A stretch of DNA of 39,895 bases from Actinomadura sp. KC216 (GCF_004348535.1 NZ_SMJX01000043.1:1-39895); one strand, 5' to 3'; counted from the first letter of the stretch, positions 8,299 through 16,472 are shown. Numbers and translations: made by a program. The notes: generated from the sequence alone by a model not told the origin.

Positions 8299-9365
8299 GT
8301 CGTACATACGGGCAATGCTGCTCTGATCTGGGCGGTGTAGGTGTCCAGGCCCTCGGCAGGGCCGCCAGGCAGGCCGGTGAGGCCGGGCAGCAGGTCGCCG
8401 AACGCGTTGACCTCGCAGACGGCGAGGCGCTTCATCCCCTGGCCGACGAGCAGGTCGACGCCGACCATGAGGCTCCCCGGGAAACAGGCGGCGGCCCGCG
8501 CGCACACGCCCAATGCCCGCTGCCAGCCGTCCGCTCCAAGGGCGCGTTGCACCGACGGCAGGTCGCCTCTGGCGCCACCCAGGTGCAGGTTGGTCATCGG
8601 GTTGCGGCTTGTCCGGACGACCGCGTGCGTGGGTTCGCCGCCGATGACGACGACGCGCAGATCGAACACGCGACCGCCGACCGTGGCCTTCGGCAGCCAG
8701 CGCTCCACGTGAAGGCCGTCCGGCGCGAGCGCGCCGATGAGGGCGGCCACCTCGTCCTCGGTGTCGTAGGTGCGGACGCGGAGCGAGTTGAACAGCTTCT
8801 CCCCCGCCATGAACGCCGATGTCACGGCCCGGACCCGGCCCGGCGCGGTCTGCAGGGCGACCACCCCCGACGCCGACGAGCCGTGCGCCGGCTTGACGAA
8901 CACCCGCCGCTCCCCCGCCTCGGCCATCCGCGAGCGAAGCGCCGCGTACCCGTCCACCTGCGGCAGCGCGGGCGGGACGGGCACTCCGGCGGCCTGGAGG
9001 CGGGCGTGCGCGAGCCGCTTGTCGAACATGACGGCGATCTCCTCGACGTCGCCGAGAAGGCGTGCCCCGGCCGCCGACGCCGCCGCGGACAGCCGGCCCA
9101 GCGCCGCCGTGAACGTCCGGTGCCAGCGCGCCCCGCCGCCCACCCGGGACGGTGCGCCGGGACCGCGCAGCAGCGCGTCGGCCTCCGGGTCCTCGCCGGG
9201 CGAGTCGACGCGCAGCAGGTCACCGGGCCGGAGGTCGATCCCGGCGCCGCGCAGCACGTCCGTCCAGGCGATGAGCCGGGGCTCGGGCAGCCCGGACGAC
9301 CGGCACGCCGCCGCGAACAGCGCGGGACGCCGGTCGCCGGGCGTGCCGACGACGGCGAACGTCAT
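8295..9365 (-). CDS. STM4014 family protein (ATP-grasp-like)
   Basis: This 356-residue soluble protein has ATP-grasp features. FVKPAHGSSASG near residues 156-167 looks like the nucleotide-binding loop and lysine. FDLRVVVIGGEP follows near 234-245, and CEVNAFGD near 318-324 resembles the Mg-binding Glu-x-Asn. ATP-grasp enzymes join a carboxylate to an amine, thiol or similar group through an acyl-phosphate. Here that would make it the ligase of the cluster, which is inference. It starts 70 bases after the LRR gene and overlaps the hydrolase gene by ATGA. The N-terminal ~100 residues are more variable. Confidence 0.86.
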   Translation of the reverse strand: MTFAVVGTPGDRRPALFAAACRSSGLPEPRLIAWTDVLRGAGIDLRPGDLLRVDSPGEDPEADALLRGPGAPSRVGGGARWHRTFTAALGRLSAAASAAGARLLGDVEEIAVMFDKRLAHARLQAAGVPVPPALPQVDGYAALRSRMAEAGERRVFVKPAHGSSASGVVALQTAPGRVRAVTSAFMAGEKLFNSLRVRTYDTEDEVAALIGALAPDGLHVERWLPKATVGGRVFDLRVVVIGGEPTHAVVRTSRNPMTNLHLGGARGDLPSVQRALGADGWQRALGVCARAAACFPGSLMVGVDLLVGQGMKRLAVCEVNAFGDLLPGLTGLPGGPAEGLDTYTAQIRAALPVCTT

Positions 9366-9435
9366 TCCGGCACCGCGGCGCGACGGCCCACCGCACGACG
9401 TCCAGCGGCGCCACGTCCAGCGGCGAGAATCCGCG

Positions 9436-10410
9436 TCATTCGGACACCGCGATGTAGTGCCAGTCGCCGTCCGGCTTCTCCTGCTCGTCGAGGTCGACCT
9501 CGACGCCGGGCAGCGCGGCCTTCACCCGCTCCACCATGGCGTCCGACAGGAAATGGTGGTGCAGGTCGAGCTTGCGCAGGTGGGTGAGCGGCTGGCCGGA
9601 CAGCAGCGCCTCCGCGCCCTGGTCGGTGAGGATGCCCATCGCGAGGCTGAGCGACTCCAGCCGCGCCACGATGGGCGCGCCCGCGACCGCCGCCGCGATC
9701 TCGTCCTGGATCTCGCTGTCCTCCAGGCCGAGGTGGCGCAGCGCCGGGAACCGCTCGCCGCCGAGGAACGGGGCGAGGTCGGCGACGGTCGAGTCGCCGC
9801 CGTAGTTCTCCTCGCCGAGCCACAGGTCGAGGTGCTCCAGGTTCGGCAGCTCGCTCGCCCCCAGGGCCTGGACGACATGCCCCGGCAGCCCGCCCGACTC
9901 GAACCGCAGCACCTTCAGCCGGTCGTTCTTGACCGGTTGGAGCGTCAGCCCCTGCGAGCCGCGGACCTCGAACCGCTCCAGCTCGGGGAAGGCGGTGAAC
10001 AGCGGCGAGATGTCGGAGAGCTCGATCCAGGAGATCTCCGACTCCTCGCCGGTGATGTCGCCGAGGAACAGCGCCTTCAGCTTCGGGAAGGACGCGGCGG
10101 CCCCGCACAGCAGCTCGACCGGGTCGGCGACGTCGTCGTCGTAGGAGGCGCCCCAGTAGCCGATGATCAGCGCCGTGACCTCGGTGGTGTCGATCGTCCG
10201 CAGGAACCGGGCGAAGATGTCGCCGAACGGCTCCTCGCTGAAGGACGTCCCGACGTACCAGGCCGCCTCGGCCGCGGGCGGGAAATCCCCGGCGGACGAC
10301 GCGCCGCGGCCGTCGTCCTCCTCCTCGGTGTCGTCGTCCACCCCCGTCTCCTCGTTGAACGTGGCCACCGGCAGCCCGGCGTACTCCTCGAGGTGCTCGT
10401 AAACGCCCAT
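9436..10410 (-). CDS. STM4015 family leucine-rich-repeat protein
   Basis: This is the first gene of the operon, a 324-residue protein. Leucine-rich repeats fill most of its length from about residue 80 (for example FPKLKALFLGD, LPNLEHLDLWLG, FPALRHLGLEDSEI and LTHLRKLDLHHHFL). An acidic, probably disordered patch (DDDTEEEDD, about 25-33) precedes them. LRR proteins usually bind other proteins, so it may present or select the substrate of the enzymes encoded downstream; that is inference. The ATG at 10410 has a strong AAGGGGGA ribosome-binding site five bases upstream, consistent with the lead gene of an operon. There is no signal peptide. Confidence 0.88.
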   Translation of the reverse strand: MGVYEHLEEYAGLPVATFNEETGVDDDTEEEDDGRGASSAGDFPPAAEAAWYVGTSFSEEPFGDIFARFLRTIDTTEVTALIIGYWGASYDDDVADPVELLCGAAASFPKLKALFLGDITGEESEISWIELSDISPLFTAFPELERFEVRGSQGLTLQPVKNDRLKVLRFESGGLPGHVVQALGASELPNLEHLDLWLGEENYGGDSTVADLAPFLGGERFPALRHLGLEDSEIQDEIAAAVAGAPIVARLESLSLAMGILTDQGAEALLSGQPLTHLRKLDLHHHFLSDAMVERVKAALPGVEVDLDEQEKPDGDWHYIAVSE

Positions 10411-10496
10411 GGGGTCCCCCTTCGCGAGCTAGATCGTCGGCCCTGTCCTATCAGGAGCGGCGGACAGTACGCCGCGATTTCCCGCGTTTCCCGCCT

Positions 10497-11312
10497 TTAC
10501 GACGCGACGAGCACCGATCCCTTGTACTTGTCCTCGACGAACTTCTTGACCTCGGGGCCCCGCAGCAGGCTGACCAGCTTCTTCACGCGCGGGTCGTCCT
10601 TGTTCTCCGGCAGGGTGACCACGCCGTTGGCGTACGGGTTGCCCTCGGGCTTCTCGGCGGCGAGCGCGTCCCTGTTGGGCGCGAGACCGGCCTCGATCGC
10701 GTAGTTCCCGTTGATGACCGAGAGGTCGACGTCGTCCAGCGAGCGGGGCAGTTGCGCGGCCTTCAGGGGCTTGATCTTCAGGCCCTTCGGGTTGCTCGCG
10801 ATGTCGCGTTCCGTCGCGGTGGCGGGCGCGTCCGGCTTCAGCGTGATGAGGCCGTTTCCGGCCAGGAGCTTCAGCGCGCGTCCCCCGTTGGCCGGGTCGT
10901 TCGGGACGGCGACGGTCGCGCCCCGCGGCACGGCCCGCAGGCTCGTCACCTTCTTCGAGTACACGCCGAGCGGTTCGAGGTGGACGGGCGCGACGAACGA
11001 CAGCGTCGTCCCGGACTTCTTCTCGAATTCCTCCATGAACGGCACGTGCTGGAAGTAGTTGGCCGTGACCTGCTTCTCCTTCAGCGCGGTGTTCGGCTGC
11101 TGGTAGTCGCTGAACGTCACGACGTCGATCTTCAGCCCGGCCTCGGCCGCCAGATTGTCCTTGACGTAGGTCAGGATGTCGCCGTGCGGGACGGGGTTGA
11201 CCGCGACCTTCAGCGGCGCGTCCGGGTCGTCGGACGCCGCCGACGAGCCGCAGGCGGTCAGGCCCGCGAGGAGCCCGACGGAGGCCAGCGCGACTGTGAT
11301 CTTGCGTAGCAC
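10497..11312 (-). CDS. metQ: MetQ/NlpA family methionine-binding lipoprotein
   Basis: This is the substrate-binding lipoprotein of the methionine ABC importer, 271 residues. A short N-terminal signal peptide ends in the lipobox LTAC with Cys21 as the lipidation site. The NlpA/MetQ core follows (LKVAVNPVPHGDIL, YFQHVPFMEEF, VAVPNDPANGGRALKLL, SVINGNYAIEAGL). I chose the GTG at 11312 because AGAAAGG lies eight bases upstream and the protein then begins directly with the signal peptide. The frame is open further upstream, but that part shadows metI. It follows metI by 20 bases in the metN-metI-metQ operon. Confidence 0.93.
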   Translation of the reverse strand: MLRKITVALASVGLLAGLTACGSSAASDDPDAPLKVAVNPVPHGDILTYVKDNLAAEAGLKIDVVTFSDYQQPNTALKEKQVTANYFQHVPFMEEFEKKSGTTLSFVAPVHLEPLGVYSKKVTSLRAVPRGATVAVPNDPANGGRALKLLAGNGLITLKPDAPATATERDIASNPKGLKIKPLKAAQLPRSLDDVDLSVINGNYAIEAGLAPNRDALAAEKPEGNPYANGVVTLPENKDDPRVKKLVSLLRGPEVKKFVEDKYKGSVLVAS

Positions 11313-11332
11313 GACAGGTGCCTTTCTCTGCG

Positions 11333-11989
11333 TTACCGGTGGGTCAGGCGGCGGGCCACGAGATCCCCCGCCGCCTGGATGATCAGGACCAGGACGATCA
11401 GCAGCGCCACGGTGGCGACCATGACCTTGGTCTCGAAGCGCTCGTAGCCGTAGACGACGGCGAGGTTGCCGAGCCCGCCGCCGCCGACCGTCCCGGCCAT
11501 GGCCGTGTAGCCGATGAGGGCGATCACGGTGACGGTCAGCCCGGACACCAGGCCCGGCCGCGCCTCGCGCAGCATGACCTTGCCGACGATCTCCCGGCGG
11601 GTGGCGCCCATCGCGTCCGCCGCGGCGAGCACGCCCGGGTCCACCTCGCGCAGCGCGATCTCGACGAGCCGTGCGTAGAACGGGATGGCGCCGACGGTCA
11701 GCGGGACGATCGCGGCCGCGTTGCCGATGCTGGTGCCGACGATCGTCCGGGTGAACGGGATGATCGCCACCATCAGGATCAGGAACGGCAGCGACCGCCC
11801 GATGTTGACGATCACGCCGAGCACCTTGTTGACCGGCGGCGCGGGCAGGAGCCCGCCGCGCTCGGTGACCACGAGGAGCACCCCGAGCAGCAGCCCGAGG
11901 ACGGCGGTGAACAGCGTCGCCACGCCGGTCATGTAGAGGGTGTCGACCGTGGCGGGCCACAGCAGCGGGGTGACCTCGTCCCAGCTCAT
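11333..11989 (-). CDS. metI: methionine ABC transporter permease MetI
   Basis: This is the membrane component of the methionine importer, 218 residues with about five or six membrane segments. The cytoplasmic EAA-type loop that contacts MetN is visible near residues 125-150 (LREVDPGVLAAADAMGATRR). Its length is normal for MetI. The ATG at 11989 overlaps the metN stop as ATGA, so the two are translationally coupled. The residues around FTRTIVGTSIGNAAAIVPLT are characteristic of D-methionine permeases. Confidence 0.93.
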   Translation of the reverse strand: MSWDEVTPLLWPATVDTLYMTGVATLFTAVLGLLLGVLLVVTERGGLLPAPPVNKVLGVIVNIGRSLPFLILMVAIIPFTRTIVGTSIGNAAAIVPLTVGAIPFYARLVEIALREVDPGVLAAADAMGATRREIVGKVMLREARPGLVSGLTVTVIALIGYTAMAGTVGGGGLGNLAVVYGYERFETKVMVATVALLIVLVLIIQAAGDLVARRLTHR

Positions 11990-13020
11990 CGCGCATCCTC
12001 CTCGACCTCGTCGCGGGCGTCCTGTGGGCCGGGGGCGGGGCTCTTCACGCTGACGGCCAGGCCGGACTCGCGGAGGTAGGCGAGCTGGGTGGCGTTCATG
12101 GACGGGTCTCCGGGGAGTTCGAGCTGGAGGCGTCCGACGCGCTCGCCGCCGACGGTCTCGATGGCGCCGCCGAGGATGTTGACGTCCAGGGAGTACTTGC
12201 GGGCCAGCGCCGACACGAACGGTTCGTCGGTGGCGCCGCCCACGAACGTGACCTCGACGAGGGTGTGGCCGTCGCGGGGTTCTGCGGGCGGCAGCGGGAA
12301 CAGGCCGCGGGCGAGCTCGGAGCCGGGACGTGCGAGCAGCTCGGTCACCGGTCCCTGTTCGGTGAACCGGCCGTCCCGCATGACGGCGGCCGAGTCGCAG
12401 ATGCTCTTCACCACGTCCATCTCGTGGGTGATGAGCAGGATCGTGAGGCCGAGCCGGCGGTTGAGGTCGCGCAGCAGCTCCAGGATCGACGCGGTCGTGT
12501 CCGGGTCGAGCGCGGACGTGGCCTCGTCCGACAGGAGCACCTTCGGGCGTCCGGCGAGGGCGCGGGCGATGCCGACGCGCTGCTTCTGCCCGCCGGAGAT
12601 CCGCGCCGGGTACGCCTTCGCGTGCTCGGTGAGCCCGACGAGGTCCAGCAGCTCGGCGACGCGCCGGGCCCGCTCGGCGCGCGGGACGCCCATGACCTCC
12701 AGCGGGAACGCGACGTTGCCGGCGACGGTGCGGCTGCCGAGCAGGCCGAAGTGCTGGTGGATCATGCCGATGCCCTGGCGCGCCCGGCGCAGCTCGCCGC
12801 CGCGCAGGGCGAGCAGGTCCCGGCCGTCGATCACGACGCGGCCCGCGTCGGGACGTTCCAGCAGGTTGACGCAGCGCAGCAGCGTGCTCTTGCCGGCGCC
12901 ACTGCGGCCGAGGACGCCGAAGACCTCGCCCTCGGCGACGGTCAGGTCGACGCCGTCGACGGCGGTCACCTCGCGGCCATGGCCGCGGTACACCTTTCGG
13001 AGCTTTTCGATCTGAATCAC
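11986..13020 (-). CDS. metN: methionine ABC transporter ATP-binding protein MetN
   Basis: This is the ATPase of the methionine importer, 344 residues. Walker A (GRSGAGKST) is at 38-46, the Q-loop in IGMIHQHFGLL, the signature ISGGQKQR at 141-148, Walker B LLSDEAT near 162-168 and the switch His in LLITHEMD. The C-terminal ~80 residues form a NIL/ACT-type domain (TLVEVTFVG to QLAYLRESGL), which in MetN binds methionine and inhibits transport when the cell is replete. The GTG start at 13020 has no clear ribosome-binding site, so its mRNA may be leaderless or the start may differ slightly. The 415-base gap upstream probably holds the operon's control region. Confidence 0.92.
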   Translation of the reverse strand: MIQIEKLRKVYRGHGREVTAVDGVDLTVAEGEVFGVLGRSGAGKSTLLRCVNLLERPDAGRVVIDGRDLLALRGGELRRARQGIGMIHQHFGLLGSRTVAGNVAFPLEVMGVPRAERARRVAELLDLVGLTEHAKAYPARISGGQKQRVGIARALAGRPKVLLSDEATSALDPDTTASILELLRDLNRRLGLTILLITHEMDVVKSICDSAAVMRDGRFTEQGPVTELLARPGSELARGLFPLPPAEPRDGHTLVEVTFVGGATDEPFVSALARKYSLDVNILGGAIETVGGERVGRLQLELPGDPSMNATQLAYLRESGLAVSVKSPAPGPQDARDEVEEDAR

Positions 13021-13435
13021 AGGGAATCAATCCATGCGGACGGAAGGCCGCCGGTCGGCGGCGCGTGAACAGGTCGGGACACACCAGGGCACGGCCGGCG
13101 CACGGCATGGCGCCGGGCGTGGCGGAGGCGTGGCTCAGTTCAGGACAGGCCAGGCGGGTACGGGGAGTGGCTCAGCAGGTGGCGCTCGAAACTCATGGTG
13201 ACTCGCGTGTCGGAATTCGCTCGCTTCGGGGCGCGAGGCTCTCAGGCGGGGGCCCTCAGCGTTCACACATTCGACGGCCGCGCATACGCCGCATGGCCCG
13301 CGGAGTCTGCGGGCGGTGCTCAAGGCACCGGCGTACAGAGCTCATGTCAGCAGTAAACCCGCTCCACACCGATGACGCAAACGCGCGCGGTGTGGCCGCC
13401 GTCACTGCCTGCGCGGAAGGCCGGACGACAGAATT
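13021..13435. other. 415-base gap upstream of metN
   Basis: No convincing gene is present on either strand. On the minus strand it holds a hairpin (13364-13395), two very short open frames (a 29-codon Met-containing frame at 13256-13345 and an 18-codon frame at about 13131-13187) and small stems such as GGTGC-CTTGA-GCACC and CTCGC/GCGAG (13220-13237). I searched by eye for the conserved cores of SAM-I and SAM-IV riboswitches and did not find them. It probably contains the met promoter and possibly a leader element. Confidence 0.5.
13364..13395 (-). terminator. hairpin downstream of the DUF4097 operon
   Basis: CCACACCG (13364-13371) pairs perfectly with CGGTGTGG (13388-13395) around a 16-base loop. 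It lies about 40 bases past the DUF4097 stop and is followed on the minus strand by GGGTTT. It is a plausible terminator separating this operon from metN. Confidence 0.5.
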
Positions 13436-14302
13436 TCACTCTTCGTCGCGATAGTCGAGGTAGCTGGCGCCCGAGCCGCTGCGGACGGAGATCTGGCGCG
13501 GGGAGCGGTCGTCCAGGACCGCCTTGTTGAGGTGGGCGGAGCCCGAGCCCGTCCAGCCGACGACGCGGTACACCGAGCCGGGCGGGACGATGATCTTGAG
13601 TGTGCCGGAGTCGGCGGCCGTCTCCACGAGGCCGGGCGGCTCGGCGAAGCGCAGGTCGAGGCGGCCGGAGGACACCTCGGCGCGGACGACCGGCGACGCC
13701 AGCCCGGTCGCGACGACCGCGCCGGAACGGGCCCGCAGCCACAGCCGCCCGCGCACGTCCGCGGCCCTGACCTCGCCCGACCCCGTCCGCAGGTCGAGGT
13801 CGCCGCTCAGCTCCCGCACGCTGATCCGCCCGGACCCCGACACGGCCGTCACCCGGGTCCCGCGCGGGACCCGCACGTCGATGTCCGCGCCGCATCCCCG
13901 GCCGCTGAACAGGCCGGATCCGTTGCAGCGGAACTCGATCACCAGCACGCCGCCGACCACCTTCTCGGTCATGTCCGGCTTGCGGACGCCCCAGCTGAGC
14001 CGCTTGTAGACGCGCGCCTCGCCGTCCGGGCCCGGCCCGACCGACACCTCGGCGCCGCCGGCGTCGAGCCGCAGCTCCCTGATCGCGTGCGTGAAGGCGG
14101 TGTCGGACACCGCCGTCTGCCGGATGACGCGCCCCCACGCCTTGAGGCCGGCCGGGACCACCAGGACCAGCGCGGTCACGATCGCCAGGACGATCCATGT
14201 GCCGCGGCGGCGGGGGCGTCCGGGAACGGGCGGAGGCCCGGCCGGGGCGGCCAGGCCTCGCGGTGAGGTCCGCGCGGCGGATCCGGTGCCGGGGCCGGTC
14301 AT
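13436..14302 (-). CDS. DUF4097 family beta-strand repeat membrane protein
   Basis: This 288-residue protein has a Pro/Arg-rich cytoplasmic N-terminus, one membrane segment near residues 35-55 (TWIVLAIVTALVLVVPAGL) and a long extracytoplasmic domain. That domain is a series of short beta strands with SGSG/TGSG turns (VSGSGRISVRELSGDLDLRTGSG), which is the DUF4097 'putative adhesin' pattern. Such proteins often sit beside two-component or LiaF-like envelope stress systems. Here the gene overlaps the upstream response regulator by ATGA, so it belongs to that signalling operon. A paired-cysteine loop (RCNGSGLFSGRGCG) is an unusual detail. Its function is unknown. Confidence 0.85.
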   Translation of the reverse strand: MTGPGTGSAARTSPRGLAAPAGPPPVPGRPRRRGTWIVLAIVTALVLVVPAGLKAWGRVIRQTAVSDTAFTHAIRELRLDAGGAEVSVGPGPDGEARVYKRLSWGVRKPDMTEKVVGGVLVIEFRCNGSGLFSGRGCGADIDVRVPRGTRVTAVSGSGRISVRELSGDLDLRTGSGEVRAADVRGRLWLRARSGAVVATGLASPVVRAEVSSGRLDLRFAEPPGLVETAADSGTLKIIVPPGSVYRVVGWTGSGSAHLNKAVLDDRSPRQISVRSGSGASYLDYRDEE

Positions 14303-14946
14303 GGCTCGCCGTCCAGGAAGCGGAGGACGGCGAGCACGCGGCGATGGTCGCCCTCGGTGTGCGGGAGGTCGAGCTTCGCGAAGATGTTGTTGATGTGCTT
14401 GGCGACCGCGCTCTCGCTCACCACCAGCGCCGCCGCGATGCCCGCGTTGGAGCGGCCCTCCGCCATCACCGCCAGGACCTCCCGCTCGCGCGGGGTGAGC
14501 CGGTCGAGCGGGTCGCGGTGGCGGCGCAGCAGCAGCTGCGAGACGACCTCGGGATCGAGCGCGGTGCCGCCGGACGCGACCCGCCGGAGCGCGTCCAGGA
14601 ACACCGACACGTCCGCGACCCGGTCCTTGAGCAGGTAGCCGATGCCGCGGGTGCTGGCCGCCAGCAGGTCCGCCGCGTACCGCTCCTCCACGTACTGGGA
14701 CAGCAGCAGGACGGCCACCTCCGGCGACTCCTGCCGCATGACCAGCGCCGCCCGGACGCCCTCGTCGCCGAAGCCGGGCGGCATCCGGACGTCCACGATC
14801 GCCGCGTCCGGGCGGTGCTCGCGGACGGCGGCGAGCAGCCCCTCGGCCTCGCCGACCGCCGCCGCCACCTCGAACCCCGAGGTCTCCAGCAGCTTGATCA
14901 GCCCGGCGCGGAGCAGGACGGAGTCCTCGGCGATCACAACGCGCAC
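14299..14946 (-). CDS. NarL/LuxR-family response regulator
   Basis: This is a 215-residue two-component response regulator. The receiver domain has the acidic pair in IAEDS, phosphoacceptor Asp52 in IVDVRMPP and the conserved Lys in YLLKDR. A C-terminal LuxR-type helix-turn-helix follows (LTPREREVLAVMAEG through VAKHINNIFAKL). It starts at GTG 14946, which overlaps the end of the kinase gene by 13 bases and gives the usual VRVVIAED start. A GTG at 14937 would form a GTGA overlap but would trim the first strand. It is the likely partner of the adjacent kinase; its targets are unknown. Confidence 0.92.
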   Translation of the reverse strand: MRVVIAEDSVLLRAGLIKLLETSGFEVAAAVGEAEGLLAAVREHRPDAAIVDVRMPPGFGDEGVRAALVMRQESPEVAVLLLSQYVEERYAADLLAASTRGIGYLLKDRVADVSVFLDALRRVASGGTALDPEVVSQLLLRRHRDPLDRLTPREREVLAVMAEGRSNAGIAAALVVSESAVAKHINNIFAKLDLPHTEGDHRRVLAVLRFLDGEP

Positions 14947-16220
14947 GGCAGCTCCACGGTGACGGTCGTCGGTCCCCCGGCGGGGCTGGCGATCCGGAAC
15001 GTGCCGTCCACGGACCGGACGCGCCGCGCCAGCCCGGCCAGCCCCGTCCCACCGGACGAGCCCGGACCCCCCGCCGGGTCGGCGCCGCCCTTGCCGTTGT
15101 CGGTGACGGTCACGTGCAGCGTGGCGCCGCGCCGGATCACGGCGACGTCCACCTCGGTGGCGCGGGCGTGCTTGACGACGTTCGTGAGCGCCTCGGACAC
15201 GACGAAGTACGCGACGGCCTCGACGGTCGACGAGGCGCGCGGCTCGGCCTCGACCCGCAGCCGGACGGGCAGCGGCACCCGCGCGGCGACGCCGGACAGC
15301 GCCGCGTCCAGCCCGCGGTCCTCCAGGACGGCCGGGTGCAGGCCGCGGATCAGGGTGCGCAGCTCGGTCAGCGCCTCCTTGGCCTCCTCGTGCGCCTCCA
15401 CGATCACCTGCATGGCCTCGTCCGGGACGTCGCGGAGGGTCTCGCGTGCCAGCCCGAGGTTCAGCGCGAGCGAGACGAGCCGCTGCTGCGCGCCGTCGTG
15501 CAGGTCGCGCTCGATGCGGCGGCGTTCGAGGTCGGCGGCGTCCACCACGCTGGCGCGCTTCTCGGCGAGGTCCTCGACGCGCCGCTCCAGTTCCTTCGCG
15601 CGGTCGGGGCCGAGCAGCGCGGACGCGGCGCGGGCGTCGAGCCGGCGGACGCCCGCCGCCGCCCAGGGCGCCGCCGCCAGCAGCAGCACGCCGACGCCGG
15701 TCAGGGCGGCGATCCGCGCCGGGTGGGTGATCGGGTTCAGCGGGCTGGACGCGGGCAGCGCCCACCCGTACACGCCGGAAACGGTGAGGACGGCTCCGGT
15801 CGCCCACGTCGCGATGACGCCGATCCCGCCGAGCGCGAGCAGCGGCCCGGCGGCCAGGTGGTACTGCACGACCCGCCACAGCTCGGGCGAGCGCACGTCG
15901 CGGAGCGCGTCGCGCAGGAGCCCGTCGTCGAAGCCGGGCATGCGCGGGACGTGCAGGCCGAGCATCGCCCAGCAGCGCTCCCGCTGCCAGGACGTCAGCG
16001 GCCGCAGCACGAGCAGCACCAGGATCACCGACGCGCACGCCATGAACAGGAGCTCCACCGAGTTCCCCGGCGACCAGAGCATCCGGAGCGAGCCCGCGAT
16101 CAGCCATCCGGCGACCTGCAGCGGCACCCCCGAGGCGACGAACGCGGTGTCGCGCCACGCCGTCGCCGACCACGGAGCGTGCACGCGGGCACGCGGCGCG
16201 ATCGCGAGGGTGGTTGCCAT
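14934..16220 (-). CDS. sensor histidine kinase (NarL-type, HisKA_3)
   Basis: This is a 428-residue membrane histidine kinase. An N-terminal sensor region of about four or five membrane segments (roughly residues 30-190) is followed by a coiled linker. The HisKA_3 dimerisation domain has phospho-His241 in RRIERDLHDGAQQRLV, and an HATPase_c domain follows (ALTNVVKHA N-box, VTDNGKGG, GGTGLAGLARRV). I chose the ATG at 16220; a GTG at 16253 would add 11 residues. Neither has a strong ribosome-binding site. It forms an operon with the response regulator and DUF4097 genes. Confidence 0.9.
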   Translation of the reverse strand: MATTLAIAPRARVHAPWSATAWRDTAFVASGVPLQVAGWLIAGSLRMLWSPGNSVELLFMACASVILVLLVLRPLTSWQRERCWAMLGLHVPRMPGFDDGLLRDALRDVRSPELWRVVQYHLAAGPLLALGGIGVIATWATGAVLTVSGVYGWALPASSPLNPITHPARIAALTGVGVLLLAAAPWAAAGVRRLDARAASALLGPDRAKELERRVEDLAEKRASVVDAADLERRRIERDLHDGAQQRLVSLALNLGLARETLRDVPDEAMQVIVEAHEEAKEALTELRTLIRGLHPAVLEDRGLDAALSGVAARVPLPVRLRVEAEPRASSTVEAVAYFVVSEALTNVVKHARATEVDVAVIRRGATLHVTVTDNGKGGADPAGGPGSSGGTGLAGLARRVRSVDGTFRIASPAGGPTTVTVELPCAL

Positions 16221-16374
16221 GGAGCAACCGTATTGCCCTGGTTCGCGGGCCACCAGGAAACGAGCCTCACATGCCGGGGTGAACCTAGTGCCACCCCGTG
16301 CCGGGGGCGCGAGTCACTGACGGTGACGTCCGGGGCGCCGGATCGAACGTGGCTGAAGGCCGGATGAGGGACGC

Positions 16375-16434
16375 ATGGCGAACCAGGGACGGGAGTACGC
16401 CAGACGGGTGAAAGCAGACGAGCCGGACCTCTAG
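16375..16434 (+). CDS. possible 19-residue small protein or leader peptide
   Basis: ATG at 16375 opens a short frame (MANQGREYARRVKADEPDL). GAGGGA lies just upstream (16366-16371), only three bases from the ATG, which is close for a Shine-Dalgarno. The stop at 16434 is followed 15 bases later by a strong GC-rich hairpin with a short T-run. An ORF with a ribosome-binding site followed by a hairpin is what a leader peptide and attenuator, or a tiny independent gene, would look like. The composition is charged and shows no run of one regulatory amino acid. Evidence is limited to this layout. Confidence 0.3.
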   Translation: MANQGREYARRVKADEPDL

Positions 16435-16449
16435 AGTGTGTCCGACGTG

Positions 16450-16472
16450 GGGCCCTCTCGCTGGAGGGCCCT
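16450..16472 (+). terminator. strong hairpin upstream of the hypothetical gene
   Basis: GGGCCCTC (16450-16457) pairs perfectly with GAGGGCCC (16464-16471) around a 6-base loop and is followed by TT. It lies about 90 bases upstream of the ATG at 16561, so it could be an attenuator for that gene or the terminator of the small frame at 16375-16434. Confidence 0.55.

Noticed and set aside
11333..13108. MetI frame extended upstream to a 591-codon frame
   Set aside because: The extra N-terminal part is a shadow of metN. The ATGA overlap at 11989 gives a normal MetI.
13021..13435. A SAM riboswitch before metN
   Set aside because: I did not find the conserved core of SAM-I or SAM-IV on the coding strand. 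An automated covariance search would be decisive.
16254..16440. A tRNA or small RNA gene in the divergent region
   Set aside because: No cloverleaf or CCA end could be built by eye, and the T-loop consensus is missing.
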